Below, piece after piece: positions 33,838 through 44,848 of a stretch of 64,000 bases of DNA. Source of the stretch: Methylocella silvestris (GTDB lineage Bacteria > Pseudomonadota > Alphaproteobacteria > Rhizobiales > Beijerinckiaceae). The notes beneath the pieces are model-generated. The model was given only the letters and a program-made list of their open reading frames with translations, was not told where the DNA came from and did not search any database. The stretch's first letter is position 1. Each line of letters starts with the position of its first letter. The stretch covers positions 1 to 64,000 of the forward strand of contig NZ_PDZR01000001.1 of NCBI RefSeq assembly GCF_002891535.1, written 5' to 3'. Position numbers and translations under genes: made by a program.

Positions 33838-34468
33838 GCATGGCGTCGTTGGCGCGTTCGAAAGGCCAGCGCCGCACCGCTGTCGGCTTGTCGCCCGGCC
33901 GTTTGACCTCGGTTCCTTCGCCGGCGGTCAGCCGCAGCGTCACGCCGCCCGCGGTAAAATCGACGATCCCGCGTTCGACGAAGACGCCGAACGTTCCGTT
34001 GCTCGGCCCCGCGAAAAACCGGGTGCCGCGCACGGCGATGAGGCCGAACGGCGAGCGCAGGCGCAAGTCGATAGGCCCCGCTTTTTCCTCGTGATCGACG
34101 ACCACCGCCCCGGAATCAAAGGTCAGTTCGCCGCCTGCGCTGGAAAGAAATTTATCGACGCGCAGCCGCGTATTCGCGCCAAGCCGCACGCGCGTCGCGC
34201 CGCCAAGAAGCATGACGAGGCGCGCCGTCGCGCTGGTGCTGACAAGGTCCCCGACGAAAATATCGGCGCCGGCGGCGAGCGGACGGGTCGCGCCGCGAAT
34301 CTGGGCATGGGCTTCGCCGATCGAGGTTTCAACGAGGCCGACGGAGCTGGCGGCCAGGGCCGCCGAGGCGCACGCGCTGACGCAGGCCAGCCCTCCCAAA
34401 AAGCTGCGGCGATCCGCTAAAAGCGAAGCGGGAGATCGTTGCGACGGGCGCGCTGACAGGATCTTCAC
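33824..34468 (-). CDS. FecR-domain periplasmic protein with Tat-like signal
   Basis: The 214-residue protein has a twin-arginine-like leader (LADRRSFLGGLACVSACASA) and a FecR domain: GAHAQIRGATRPLAAG-like segment, VFVGDLVSTSATARLVMLLG, LRVDKFLSSAGGELTFDSGA and FGLIAVRGTRFFAG. It converges on, and overlaps by 14 bases, the CHASE2 cyclase gene. FecR-domain proteins with CHASE2 cyclases are a recurrent pairing, suggesting that it modulates the sensor in the periplasm; this is inference. Confidence 0.88.
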   Translation of the reverse strand: MKILSARPSQRSPASLLADRRSFLGGLACVSACASAALAASSVGLVETSIGEAHAQIRGATRPLAAGADIFVGDLVSTSATARLVMLLGGATRVRLGANTRLRVDKFLSSAGGELTFDSGAVVVDHEEKAGPIDLRLRSPFGLIAVRGTRFFAGPSNGTFGVFVERGIVDFTAGGVTLRLTAGEGTEVKRPGDKPTAVRRWPFERANDAMLSTY

Positions 34469-34709
34469 CGAAAAAACCTATCGAACGCCCCATTATGCGT
34501 CAATAGATACGCTGGATCCTCCGGAGCATGAGGCGGCGCCTTCGCTCGGCGGTTTTCGCATAACATCGGTCGCAAATTTATCGATAGAGACGGATTTGAA
34601 TTTTCAGATGCAACGCCAAAATTTTCCGTCAAGAATCCTCCGGCCCGTGACTCGGCTGCTGCGTCGTTTCCGGAGCGGGTCGATCGTCATGAGATCGGAG
34701 CGTCAGGCC

Positions 34710-35342
34710 ATGGTTCAGGCGAGCGCCAGGGTTTTCGGCGCGGTATTGCTGGCCGGCGCCCTGACCTCCGGGCGATCGTCGTCGGCGGCCGATGCGATCA
34801 CAAGCGTCTATACCAATTTCGACGCCGACAAGTGCCGTCACAAGGCAGGCGTCGAACCGGAGGGTTACGGCGTCTGGCGCTGCCCCGGTTACAAGGGGTC
34901 GCCAGTGCTGTTGAGCGCGGGCGATCAGCGCATGTATGTCAGCTACGGCCAAGGGTCGGGCGGCGATTTCGCCGCGTCGCAAACATTTCCAGGTTTCAAC
35001 GATGTCTATAAAGGCGCTGTTGAATGGAGACTGGAGAAGATCGCAGCAGGCAAGCGCCGCCCGCTCGCAACCATTTTGCGATGGAATGTCATGACTGCGA
35101 GCGACGTCGAGGGCGCGACGGGACCGGCCAAGGCGACGGGCCGCGTCCTCGTCGTCACCCGTCTGGGACCAGGAGGGGTTTGTCACATTGGCTATGTCGA
35201 CGCGCGCGCCAATCCGGACGCGAATCAGCTGGCGCGCGAAATCGCCGACGAACACGCCCGTTCGTTCCGATGTGGCAAGGACAAGCGCATTGTGCGCGGA
35301 ATCGTCAGCCCGGGGCTCGCCATGCCGCGTGATCCGGAGTGA
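34710..35342 (+). CDS. Secreted protein of unknown function
   Basis: The product of about 210 residues begins MVQASARVFGAVLLAGALTS, a signal-peptide-like stretch with cleavage near SSAADAI. Mature Cys residues occur in DADKCRHKAG, GVWRCPGYKG, GGVCHIGYVD and RSFRCGKDK, which may pair. GGAG precedes ATG 34710; an upstream ATG at 34689 would add seven residues. No family is recognised. It stands between FecR and a cytochrome c gene. Confidence 0.65.
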   Translation: MVQASARVFGAVLLAGALTSGRSSSAADAITSVYTNFDADKCRHKAGVEPEGYGVWRCPGYKGSPVLLSAGDQRMYVSYGQGSGGDFAASQTFPGFNDVYKGAVEWRLEKIAAGKRRPLATILRWNVMTASDVEGATGPAKATGRVLVVTRLGPGGVCHIGYVDARANPDANQLAREIADEHARSFRCGKDKRIVRGIVSPGLAMPRDPE

Positions 35343-35575
35343 GCGAACGCTGACGCGACGCCGGGCCGCGCAATGGCCTCCTCGAAAAGTTAGGATATAA
35401 GCGGGGGCGTCGCGGCGTCCTTTGGCGTCGCGCGGCCGGAGGCGCGTTTTCACCCGGCGCAAGGCTGGCCACAGCTTGAACCGCGATTGCCTTGATCGCG
35501 CTCAAGCTTACGCCGATCCGGGCCGCCTATTGTCCTTTGCCGTGAATCTCAAAGCCTTTTGTGGAGGAAATCTCA

Positions 35576-35926
35576 ATGTTCGATACTCTGCCGCCCGGGC
35601 GCTCTGGGCGCGGCGCCGTCGCCGGCTTTGCCATTCTGATGGCGATTTGCGGCGCGCCGCTTCACCCGGCCTTTGCGGCCGCCGATGCGGCGAAGGGCGA
35701 GATCATCGCCAAGCGCTGGTGCGCGGCCTGCCATGTGACCGCGCCTGACCAGACGACGGCAAATACAGAGGCGCCAAGCTTCGCCTCGATCGCGGCGCGA
35801 ACGACTTCGGCGGCCTCGCTCAAGGCCTTCCTGACCGATCCGCATCCAAGGATGCCGAATATGAGCCTGACGACGGACGAAATCGCCGACATCGTCGCCT
35901 ATCTGCTGAGCCAGCGCCGGCCGTGA
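35576..35926 (+). CDS. Small soluble c-type cytochrome
   Basis: The 116-residue protein has a signal segment ending near AFAAADA and one haem site, CAACH at residues 49-53, with a probable Met ligand in PRMPNMSLT. The fold is class I cytochrome c. GGAGG precedes the ATG at 35576. It would be a periplasmic electron carrier; no partner oxidase or dehydrogenase is adjacent. Confidence 0.88.
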   Translation: MFDTLPPGRSGRGAVAGFAILMAICGAPLHPAFAAADAAKGEIIAKRWCAACHVTAPDQTTANTEAPSFASIAARTTSAASLKAFLTDPHPRMPNMSLTTDEIADIVAYLLSQRRP

Positions 35927-36069
35927 GGCCCGCCTCGCGCGCATCGGCGGTCTCAGGCTTCATCCTTTCCAAAAATTTTTGCATCGAAATACGACCGTAG
36001 GCGTTGCCATTTCGGTTTGGCGTTCGCGCCCGCGGCCCTGCGATTGCGAGCCGGGAAGGGGAGAGTGGA

Positions 36070-36930
36070 ATGAAGCTGAGGCTCGGATGCGAGCTGGCCT
36101 ACAAGGTCCTCGCGGAAACGGTGTTTATCTTCAACGTCGAGGTCGCTTTCCTGCAGCGGCATCTGAACCTCAAAGATCAGCTGCTGTTCAACCCGCCTCT
36201 GCCATACCGGACCTATCAAGTTCCAGATCTGAGGAACCGCTACACGCAGATCGTCGCCCCCGTCGGCGATCTTCACTTGTCCTATACCGCCGAGGTTGAG
36301 CTCGATATCTGCCGCGTCGATCCCGCGAGCGTGCATGAAATGCCGGTCAAGAATCTGCCTCTCGATATTCTGCCCTATCTGCTGCCAAGCCGCTTTGTGC
36401 CGTCCGATGAACTCGCGACTTTTGCGATGCGCGAGTTTGGCGCCTTTCCCCATGGCCACCTCCGCGTCGAGATGATCTGCGGCTGGATTTACAACAACAT
36501 CGAATATCGGCGCGGCAGCAGCGACGCCAAGACGACGGCGACCGAAGTGCTTATCCAGCGCGCTGGCGTCTGCCGGGATTTTGCCCATCTTGGCATCTCG
36601 TTTTGCCGCGCGCTCGGGATTCCCGCGCGCTACGTGACCTGTTACGCTTACGGTCTCTCCCCGTCTGATTTTCATGCCGTGTTCGAGGCCTATCTCGACG
36701 GCCACTGGTGGCTGTTCGACGGGACAAGGCAGGCGGCGCTAGACGGCCTCGTGCGGATCGGCGTCGGCCGCGACGCAGCCGAAGTCGCCTTCACGACACC
36801 GTTCGGGCTGATTGAGCCCGGCCCAATCAAAATCTGGATCGAGAGGACCGACGGAGTGATGGAAACCGGCCCGCGAACGACAGACGCCATCCGAACCGAA
36901 GAGGACGCGCCCCATGCCGGGGCGGGCTGA
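36070..36930 (+). CDS. Transglutaminase-like cysteine protease/peptidase family protein
   Basis: The 286-residue protein has a bacterial transglutaminase-like N-terminal region and a transglutaminase core with triad Cys168 (RAGVCRDFAHL), His202 (SDFHAVFEAYL) and Asp217 (WLFDGTRQ). The ATG at 36070 is preceded by GGGGAGA. No signal peptide is evident, so it is cytoplasmic. Family members are often found with alpha-E and circularly permuted ATP-grasp genes, which are not here. The substrate is unknown. Confidence 0.9.
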   Translation: MKLRLGCELAYKVLAETVFIFNVEVAFLQRHLNLKDQLLFNPPLPYRTYQVPDLRNRYTQIVAPVGDLHLSYTAEVELDICRVDPASVHEMPVKNLPLDILPYLLPSRFVPSDELATFAMREFGAFPHGHLRVEMICGWIYNNIEYRRGSSDAKTTATEVLIQRAGVCRDFAHLGISFCRALGIPARYVTCYAYGLSPSDFHAVFEAYLDGHWWLFDGTRQAALDGLVRIGVGRDAAEVAFTTPFGLIEPGPIKIWIERTDGVMETGPRTTDAIRTEEDAPHAGAG

Positions 36931-37119
36931 GACTCCAACCGCTAAAACCTAGGTCAACGCGGACGTGGCGGCGGCGCGCAATTTGCCGCTCCGACGCGGT
37001 TCGGCTGCTTGTCGGGGCGCACGGGTTCAAGCCGCCTCCGGCGACGCGATCCGGCTAGAACGCTTTCGATCACATGGAGACATGTGGGCGATAAAAAATC
37101 GCTCGACATCAATAAGTTG

Positions 37120-37161
37120 GAGCATGTCCCGTCCGATGATCCCATCTGAACGGACATGCTC
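37120..37161. repeat. Palindromic intergenic repeat
   Basis: GAGCATGTCC (37120-37129) and GGACATGCTC (37152-37161) form a perfect 10-bp inverted repeat with a 22-base spacer. Similar GAGCATGTCC palindromes are common dispersed intergenic elements in Rhizobiales as I recall. A nearby TAGAACGCTTTCGATCA segment has the same flavour. Confidence 0.55.
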
Positions 37162-37373
37162 TAATGCTGCGTTCCATTTGCCTGAAGAAACGTCCCGGAG
37201 TTCCATGACTTGACGAAGTCCGCAGTCTCCAGAAGCTGCGTTTGCAATTCCTTGAGAGCAAACAAGTCGAGACACTCGGCTGATCCTGGCGCGATCAGCC
37301 CTGCATCATAAAGAAACTGTAGTCGATCCATCTTTGTGAGAAGCTTCTTCAAGATAAATGACGGAACAGTCAT
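37161..37373 (-). CDS. Small hypothetical protein
   Basis: A possible 70-residue protein beginning MTVPSFILKKLLTKMDRLQF. AGAGG lies nine bases before the ATG, and the composition (KELQTQLLETADFVKSW) looks like a small helical soluble protein. It ends in the palindromic repeat. The region upstream is AT-rich. No family recognised. Confidence 0.4.
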   Translation of the reverse strand: MTVPSFILKKLLTKMDRLQFLYDAGLIAPGSAECLDLFALKELQTQLLETADFVKSWNSGTFLQANGTQH

Positions 37374-38102
37374 CGTCGCAAGCCTCTTCAATAATCATCC
37401 TCCGCGAGGAGGTTGAAAATCTCCCGCATTAATATATGTTCGTGTCTTGACTTTTCTATAGTTACTCAAACTTCTAAAATAAGCAACAGGAAAATATATA
37501 CACATTCGTCTGCTACGATATTGATGAATATGGACATTCAATAGTTAGAAGAAATCTTCACCTACTCGGTTGATGCAGCTGGAGTAGGGACTCACAGATG
37601 CTTCGCGCGTCTCGATCGGTGAGGGGCAGGTCCCTGCCGCGCGCAGACGGCTGAGCTTCGCCGCGCGGGCTTTCGTTCGATTCGATCTGGATCGGAAAAT
37701 GCATGGCGGAAAGGGCTTGTGCGCGAATTGGCGCGGGCGAAGCTTCCCTGCCAAATCAGAGCGCCGCGCAAAGAGTGCGTCCTGAATGTCTATGCTACAG
37801 GAGGTTGATATTTTCGCCTATGGCAGGAAATTATTGCCGATACCAGCTAAGCGTTATATATTAATTGCGCAAAAAACTACCGATCGGTCGTTATATCGAC
37901 TAGTCTGTGCGTGAAGCTGGATGGAGCTGGGAGCGTCGCTTGCGATTTGATTTGCAACTTAAGTCCGTTCCTATCGCTGAGCCGCGACACGCGGCGGCGT
38001 TTCGCTCGAAGGAAAGAACGCCGGTACGACCCAAAGCAATGCATTCACCCTTGCGCGCGTTACTCTAAGCGGCGCGCCAATCTTTACAGGGGGTCCATTG
38101 CC
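37374..38102. other. Long low-gene region with AT-rich segment
   Basis: About 730 bases without a convincing gene. Bases 37390-37560 are markedly AT-rich compared with the window. A minus-strand 69-codon frame at 37545-37754 is not supported. A TTGACT hexamer at 37448 has no well-spaced -10 partner. Confidence 0.4.
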
Positions 38103-38699
38103 GTGCAAATCTTGTTTTTATTATTCTCGGAAGATTGGCGCGGCTTGACTTATCTTGTGATTGCGGCCGGAGCGATCGGCTTCGGCGTGTGCTTATACTA
38201 CTGGCGAAGCGGTATGATCCGCGTAAGCGATGACAAATCGCTCACGCTTTTCCCCCACAAGCTGACCATGAATGCGGACGGCGGGGGGCGTGTGCGGACC
38301 TTGACATTCTATGGCGTCAACGCATCGGCAAAAAATGCGCAGATCAGAAGCGCGATCATCACATCGGCGATCACCGAAACCTCTCTCTCCGTCGACATTG
38401 AGGCGCGACGGGCCGGCGGCGGCCGTGCGGCGTCAGCCGCGTCGCGGCTGATTTCTGTTCCGCCAGGCGCGGCGGGCCTGTCCGTACCTCCCGGCGCCCG
38501 GATCATGTTGATTGCCAAGTTTAATTGGCCCCTGGGGCTGTCGCCGGACGACTTCATCACTGGCTGGGGCTCATTCAGCCTCGTTGTCGAGGACGAGGCG
38601 CATCGATATGAACTCGCTTTTACGGAGAAGCAGCTTAAAGTCTTCTTTCCGGGAGCGAGAAACATTCAAGCAACGACCAACATAGCGGCAAGTCAATAA
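38103..38699 (+). CDS. Hypothetical membrane-anchored protein
   Basis: The product of 198 residues is proposed to start at GTG 38103, preceded by GGGGG, because upstream codons in the same open frame look non-coding. It has one hydrophobic segment (LTYLVIAAGAIGFGVCLYYW) near the N-terminus and a soluble remainder with beta-rich stretches (TLTFYGVNASAKNAQIRSAI, FSLVVEDEAHRYELAF). No domain is recognised. The frame is open upstream to 37911, so the start is uncertain. Confidence 0.5.
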   Translation: MQILFLLFSEDWRGLTYLVIAAGAIGFGVCLYYWRSGMIRVSDDKSLTLFPHKLTMNADGGGRVRTLTFYGVNASAKNAQIRSAIITSAITETSLSVDIEARRAGGGRAASAASRLISVPPGAAGLSVPPGARIMLIAKFNWPLGLSPDDFITGWGSFSLVVEDEAHRYELAFTEKQLKVFFPGARNIQATTNIAASQ

Positions 38700-38793
38700 A
38701 ATAGATGCCGGAATTTAGCACGGAAAGACTGCTTTTCTTGCGCCGCGTTGATTAAGGCGAGGGAAACGGAGCGCCGCTTATTCTGTTCCCACT

Positions 38794-40038
38794 CTAAAAC
38801 CATGCATCAGGCAAAATTGGCATTGCTCCAGCGATGATGGTTTGCGGCGGCGTCGGCAGCGACAGCTTGTAGCAAAGAAGAATGGGCATCAACGTGACGG
38901 GCTCCGTCGTGCGGATGGCGATGACGCGTCCTGCCGAGAAAACGACGCGAGGCGCCGGCGGATTTGCCGGCTTTTGCGCGTCCGCCGCTTTTGACGCGTC
39001 GGGGCCGCGCAGCACGATATCCGGGCAGCCGCCCTTGCGGGCGCAAACGCCGCGCGCGGGCGTCAAAACCTCGTCGATTCCAGCATAGGCCAGCGTTTCC
39101 GGACGGCTGACCATGCCAAGATCGGCGCCCTTGCGCAGCAGGGCCGTGAAATAGGGATTCTGGCCGCCGTCCGAATAGACGGTGCGCACCGCCGCGCTGC
39201 CGAGGCCGATGAAGGAGGCGACCCGCTCCTGTTCGCGCGTGCGGCGGGCGACGGCGAGCGCCTCATTCGCCGGATCGCTCGAGGGCGCGAAGACATAGCG
39301 CCCGTTGACGACGCCGACGCCGAGCTCTTCGCCCGTCGCCTCGAAACGGTCAAAACCTTCCTTCAACTGCCGCCAGAAGCCGATGTTGGAATCGGCGCGG
39401 TAGCGCGCCATATTCTGCGCCGTCATCTTGAAGGGATAGGCTTGGAACTGGAAGGCGTTCTGGCCGCCGCGGAGCGCCTCGCGCGCGAGGGCGAAGATTT
39501 CGGCGACGCCCTTGTCGGTCATGGCGTAGCAGCCGGCCGAAGAGCAGGTGCCATGCACCATCAGCGCCGATCCCGAGGCGCCATGCGCCTTGTCATAGGC
39601 GTTGGGAAAGCCCGTGTCGAAGGACAGATAATAGGCGGAATTGGGATTCATTTGCCGTGGCCCGACCGAATAAAACCCTTCGGGCGACTGGCGGTCGCCC
39701 TGGGCGACCTTCGGGCCAAGCTTGCCGGACCAGCGGCAGATCGGAAAGCTCTTCAAAAGCACATAGCGCCCGCTGTGATTGCGCTTCCAGACCTCGATCT
39801 CCGATTCTTTCTTGAAGGCCCGCATCAGGATTGGCGCGTCCGGCGCCGTGTCGCGGGACTGCATCAGCGTCAGGGTCGCGGCCGGAATGGGCTGTTCGCT
39901 CTTTGGGGACGCGCCGGCGGGCGGGGCGGCCAAAAGCGACGCCACCAATAGGAGCAAGACCCAAATAGGGGTGGGCAGGGCGCCGAGCGCCGGCGCGCTC
40001 AAAGCCGCAAGGATCTTTACTCCGAGGCGCGATTGCAT
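38794..40038 (-). CDS. L,D-transpeptidase (YkuD) family protein
   Basis: The 414-residue exported protein has a signal/anchor segment (PTPIWVLLLLVASLLAA) and a YkuD domain: KSFPICRWSGKLGPK, GDRQSPEGFYSV, and the catalytic His162/Cys170 in VHGTCSSAGCYAMT. It probably forms or edits peptidoglycan cross-links, or attaches proteins to peptidoglycan. The region after the YkuD domain (residues 215-414) is an extension without a recognised domain. The start is uncertain, as the frame is open to 40434; ATG 40038 is chosen because a signal peptide follows. Confidence 0.85.
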   Translation of the reverse strand: MQSRLGVKILAALSAPALGALPTPIWVLLLLVASLLAAPPAGASPKSEQPIPAATLTLMQSRDTAPDAPILMRAFKKESEIEVWKRNHSGRYVLLKSFPICRWSGKLGPKVAQGDRQSPEGFYSVGPRQMNPNSAYYLSFDTGFPNAYDKAHGASGSALMVHGTCSSAGCYAMTDKGVAEIFALAREALRGGQNAFQFQAYPFKMTAQNMARYRADSNIGFWRQLKEGFDRFEATGEELGVGVVNGRYVFAPSSDPANEALAVARRTREQERVASFIGLGSAAVRTVYSDGGQNPYFTALLRKGADLGMVSRPETLAYAGIDEVLTPARGVCARKGGCPDIVLRGPDASKAADAQKPANPPAPRVVFSAGRVIAIRTTEPVTLMPILLCYKLSLPTPPQTIIAGAMPILPDAWF

Positions 40039-40369
40039 CCGATAACCCGCCGCTTTTCCATCCGCGCCGCTGCGCTGCCAACCGAAAACTTGGTTCATCT
40101 TTGCGGCGGCAATGCGGACAATCAGGGGCTGCAAACCCACGAAACCTAATCGCTCCGTGGTTAATCGTTCTATAACGGGCTGACCTGAGACGATCTCGCA
40201 GCGCCGACCGGCGACCGCGAAAAAACAGCGAATTCGCGCCCCGCGCCCTTCCGCGCGGACCTGAAACCATCGACAATCCGCACGCATCGCGAAGAGGCCG
40301 CGATCGGCGCCCTTGCGGGCCAGCGGGCGTCCGTGGTCAAAGGCGCAAAGTTCGGGTTTGGCGGGTCGC
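40039..40369. other. Divergent promoter region between the L,D-transpeptidase and cardiolipin-synthase-like genes
   Basis: About 330 bases. The minus-strand frame stays open here, so a longer transpeptidase N-terminus is possible. No other gene, repeat or hairpin is convincing. Confidence 0.35.
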
Positions 40370-41746
40370 ATGCTTGGTTCAGTAATCGCGTCGCATCTGG
40401 CGATGATCGTCGGGGTCGTCATGACCATCGTCATCGTGCCGAAGCTGGCGCGTCAGCGGCGCTCGGCGGCGAGCACCACCGCCTGGCTGATGGCCGTCCT
40501 GCTGATTCCCTGGGTCGGCATTCCGGCCTATCTGCTGTTCGGGGGCCGCAAACTCGGCGCCGATCTGATGCTGAAGCCGCCGCTCGCGAACGCCGCGCCG
40601 ACGGTCAAGCTTCCGCCGGGCGACGCCGGGGCGGACCTTCTGTTGCAGAGCTACGGACTGCCGCCGGCGCGGGGCGGCAACAAATTCGCGCTCTGCGCCG
40701 ACGGCGTCGAAATTTATCGTGATTTCATCGCCGTGATCGAGAGCGCCAACCGGCGCATCCATATGGCGAGTTTCATCCTCCACACCGATAAGGTCGGGAC
40801 ACCCATCATCGAGGCGCTGGCGCAGCGCGCGCGCTGCGGCGTCGAGGTGAAGCTGCTGCTCGACGGGTTCGGCTCCTTCTCGACCTCGAAGCGGGCGCTG
40901 GATCCGCTGCTGCGCGCTGGTGGCGAGGCGGCGTTTTTTCTTCCCGTCGGGCTGAAGACCTTCACCCGCACCAATCTGCGCAATCATCGCAAGATGCTCA
41001 TCGCCGACGATTCGCGGGCCATCGCGGGAGGCGCCAATGTGGCGACGGACTATATGGGGCCGGAGCCGGACCCGAAGCGCTGGCGCGATCTCTCCTTTCT
41101 GATCGAGGGGCCGGCCGTGCGCGACTATGCGTCGATTTTCGCCGCCGACTGGCGCTTCGTCACCGGCTGCGCCGTCGATCCGCCGCCCCATCCCGCCGCC
41201 GCCGCGGGCGAGGCGGTGGTGCAGATCGCGGCCTCGGGTCCCGACGTGCCGGGCGATCCCGTCTATGCGGCGATCGTCTCCGCCGCTTTCTCCGCGCGAT
41301 GGAGGCTGTGGATCGTCACGCCCTATTTCATCCCGCCGGACGGCCTTGCCGGGGCCCTCGCGCTCGCCGCCCATCGGGGCGTCGACGTGCGGATCTATGT
41401 GCCGGACCCGTCAAACCATTTCATCGCGGATCTCGCGCGCGGCCAGCCGCTGCGCGACGCGGCGGCGGCCGGCGTCAACGTCATCCGCTTTGTCGGCGGC
41501 ATGGTGCACGCCAAGATTCTGGTCGTCGACGACGGGCTCGCCATGGTCGGCTCGGTCAATATCGATCCGCGCAGCCTGTTTTTGAATTTCGAGGCGAACG
41601 CCGTCGTCTACAGCCAGGCGGAAGTGGCGGCGGTCGCGATCTGGATCGAAAGCTTGCGCGACGAGACGCAAAAAGGCGTCCCGCCGGTCTCGGCCTTTCG
41701 AGACGCGATCGAGGGATTCGCCCGCACGCTCGATCCGCTGCTGTAA
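40370..41746 (+). CDS. cls: Cardiolipin synthase-like phospholipase D family protein
   Basis: The 458-residue protein has two N-terminal membrane helices (IASHLAMIVGVVMTIVIVP and WLMAVLLIPWVGIPAYLLF) and two HKD motifs: NHRKMLIADD near residue 205 and HAKILVVDDGLAMVGSVNID near 380. This is the layout of bacterial ClsA, which condenses phosphatidylglycerol to cardiolipin. The gene ends 13 bases from the convergent lon stop. Confidence 0.87.
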   Translation: MLGSVIASHLAMIVGVVMTIVIVPKLARQRRSAASTTAWLMAVLLIPWVGIPAYLLFGGRKLGADLMLKPPLANAAPTVKLPPGDAGADLLLQSYGLPPARGGNKFALCADGVEIYRDFIAVIESANRRIHMASFILHTDKVGTPIIEALAQRARCGVEVKLLLDGFGSFSTSKRALDPLLRAGGEAAFFLPVGLKTFTRTNLRNHRKMLIADDSRAIAGGANVATDYMGPEPDPKRWRDLSFLIEGPAVRDYASIFAADWRFVTGCAVDPPPHPAAAAGEAVVQIAASGPDVPGDPVYAAIVSAAFSARWRLWIVTPYFIPPDGLAGALALAAHRGVDVRIYVPDPSNHFIADLARGQPLRDAAAAGVNVIRFVGGMVHAKILVVDDGLAMVGSVNIDPRSLFLNFEANAVVYSQAEVAAVAIWIESLRDETQKGVPPVSAFRDAIEGFARTLDPLL

Positions 41747-41759
41747 TGGAAGTCGGCGG

Positions 41760-44192
<2,433 letters not shown>

Positions 44193-44203
44193 CCAATCCT
44201 CTA

Positions 44204-44605
44204 TCAAATGATTTTGCGCAACACGATGGCGAGGCAGCCGTTCTGCATCGAGGGCTGCCTGACTTCATAGCGCCCGGGCGGCAGCGGCACCGTTCGTTCG
44301 AAACGCCCTTGCGGCAGTTCCAGCCGGTGAATTTCGGCCGTGCGAAATTCCGGCGGCAGCAGACGCTCGCCGGCGATCACCAACGCGCCATTCTCGATCG
44401 TCACCCTTATGTCCTTCGGATCGACGCCGGGGAGGGCCGCGAGCGCAAACACTTCGCGATCTGTCTCGACGAGATCGACCGGCGGCTCCCAATTCGGCCG
44501 GCGGCTTTGGCTGGAAGCCAGCTGAAACAGCTGGCGATGCAGGCGGTCGGCCCGGGTGAGAACATCGACCGCGTCGGACCACATCCATGCCCGCGCGTCT
44601 TTCAT
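44204..44605 (-). CDS. Small heat-shock protein, Hsp20/alpha-crystallin family
   Basis: The 133-residue protein has an alpha-crystallin domain: WEPPVDLVETDREVFALAAL, VDPKDIRVTIENGALVIAGE, and HRLELPQGRFERTVPLP. The ATG at 44605 follows GGAGG. It is translated just ahead of lon. The C-terminal LAIVLRKII carries an I-x-I/V-like tail used for oligomerisation. It acts as an ATP-independent holdase, likely handing substrates to Lon or other factors. Confidence 0.93.
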   Translation of the reverse strand: MKDARAWMWSDAVDVLTRADRLHRQLFQLASSQSRRPNWEPPVDLVETDREVFALAALPGVDPKDIRVTIENGALVIAGERLLPPEFRTAEIHRLELPQGRFERTVPLPPGRYEVRQPSMQNGCLAIVLRKII

Positions 44606-44848
44606 GCGAAATCCTCCATGGGCGCGGCCGAGGAGAGCGGCCCGTCTTCGCCTTGCGTGAGGACGTTTTACGCCGCACGCGCCTTTGGCGCAAACCAAGC
44701 GGCGGCGGGGCCATTGAGGACGCCGTTACGGCGCCCGGGCCGCGCTGGACAGAAATGGTTGTCGCGCTGCGTCATGCGCTTTCGGCGCGCGCGCATGTGT
44801 GGTCCAATGCGACAATCACGCTTGCCGTTAGGGGAGCCGCCGCACCTC

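Noticed and set aside
37545-37754. 69-codon minus-strand frame in the AT-rich gap
   Set aside because: Low-complexity Arg/Ser composition, no ribosome binding site and no recognised homology.
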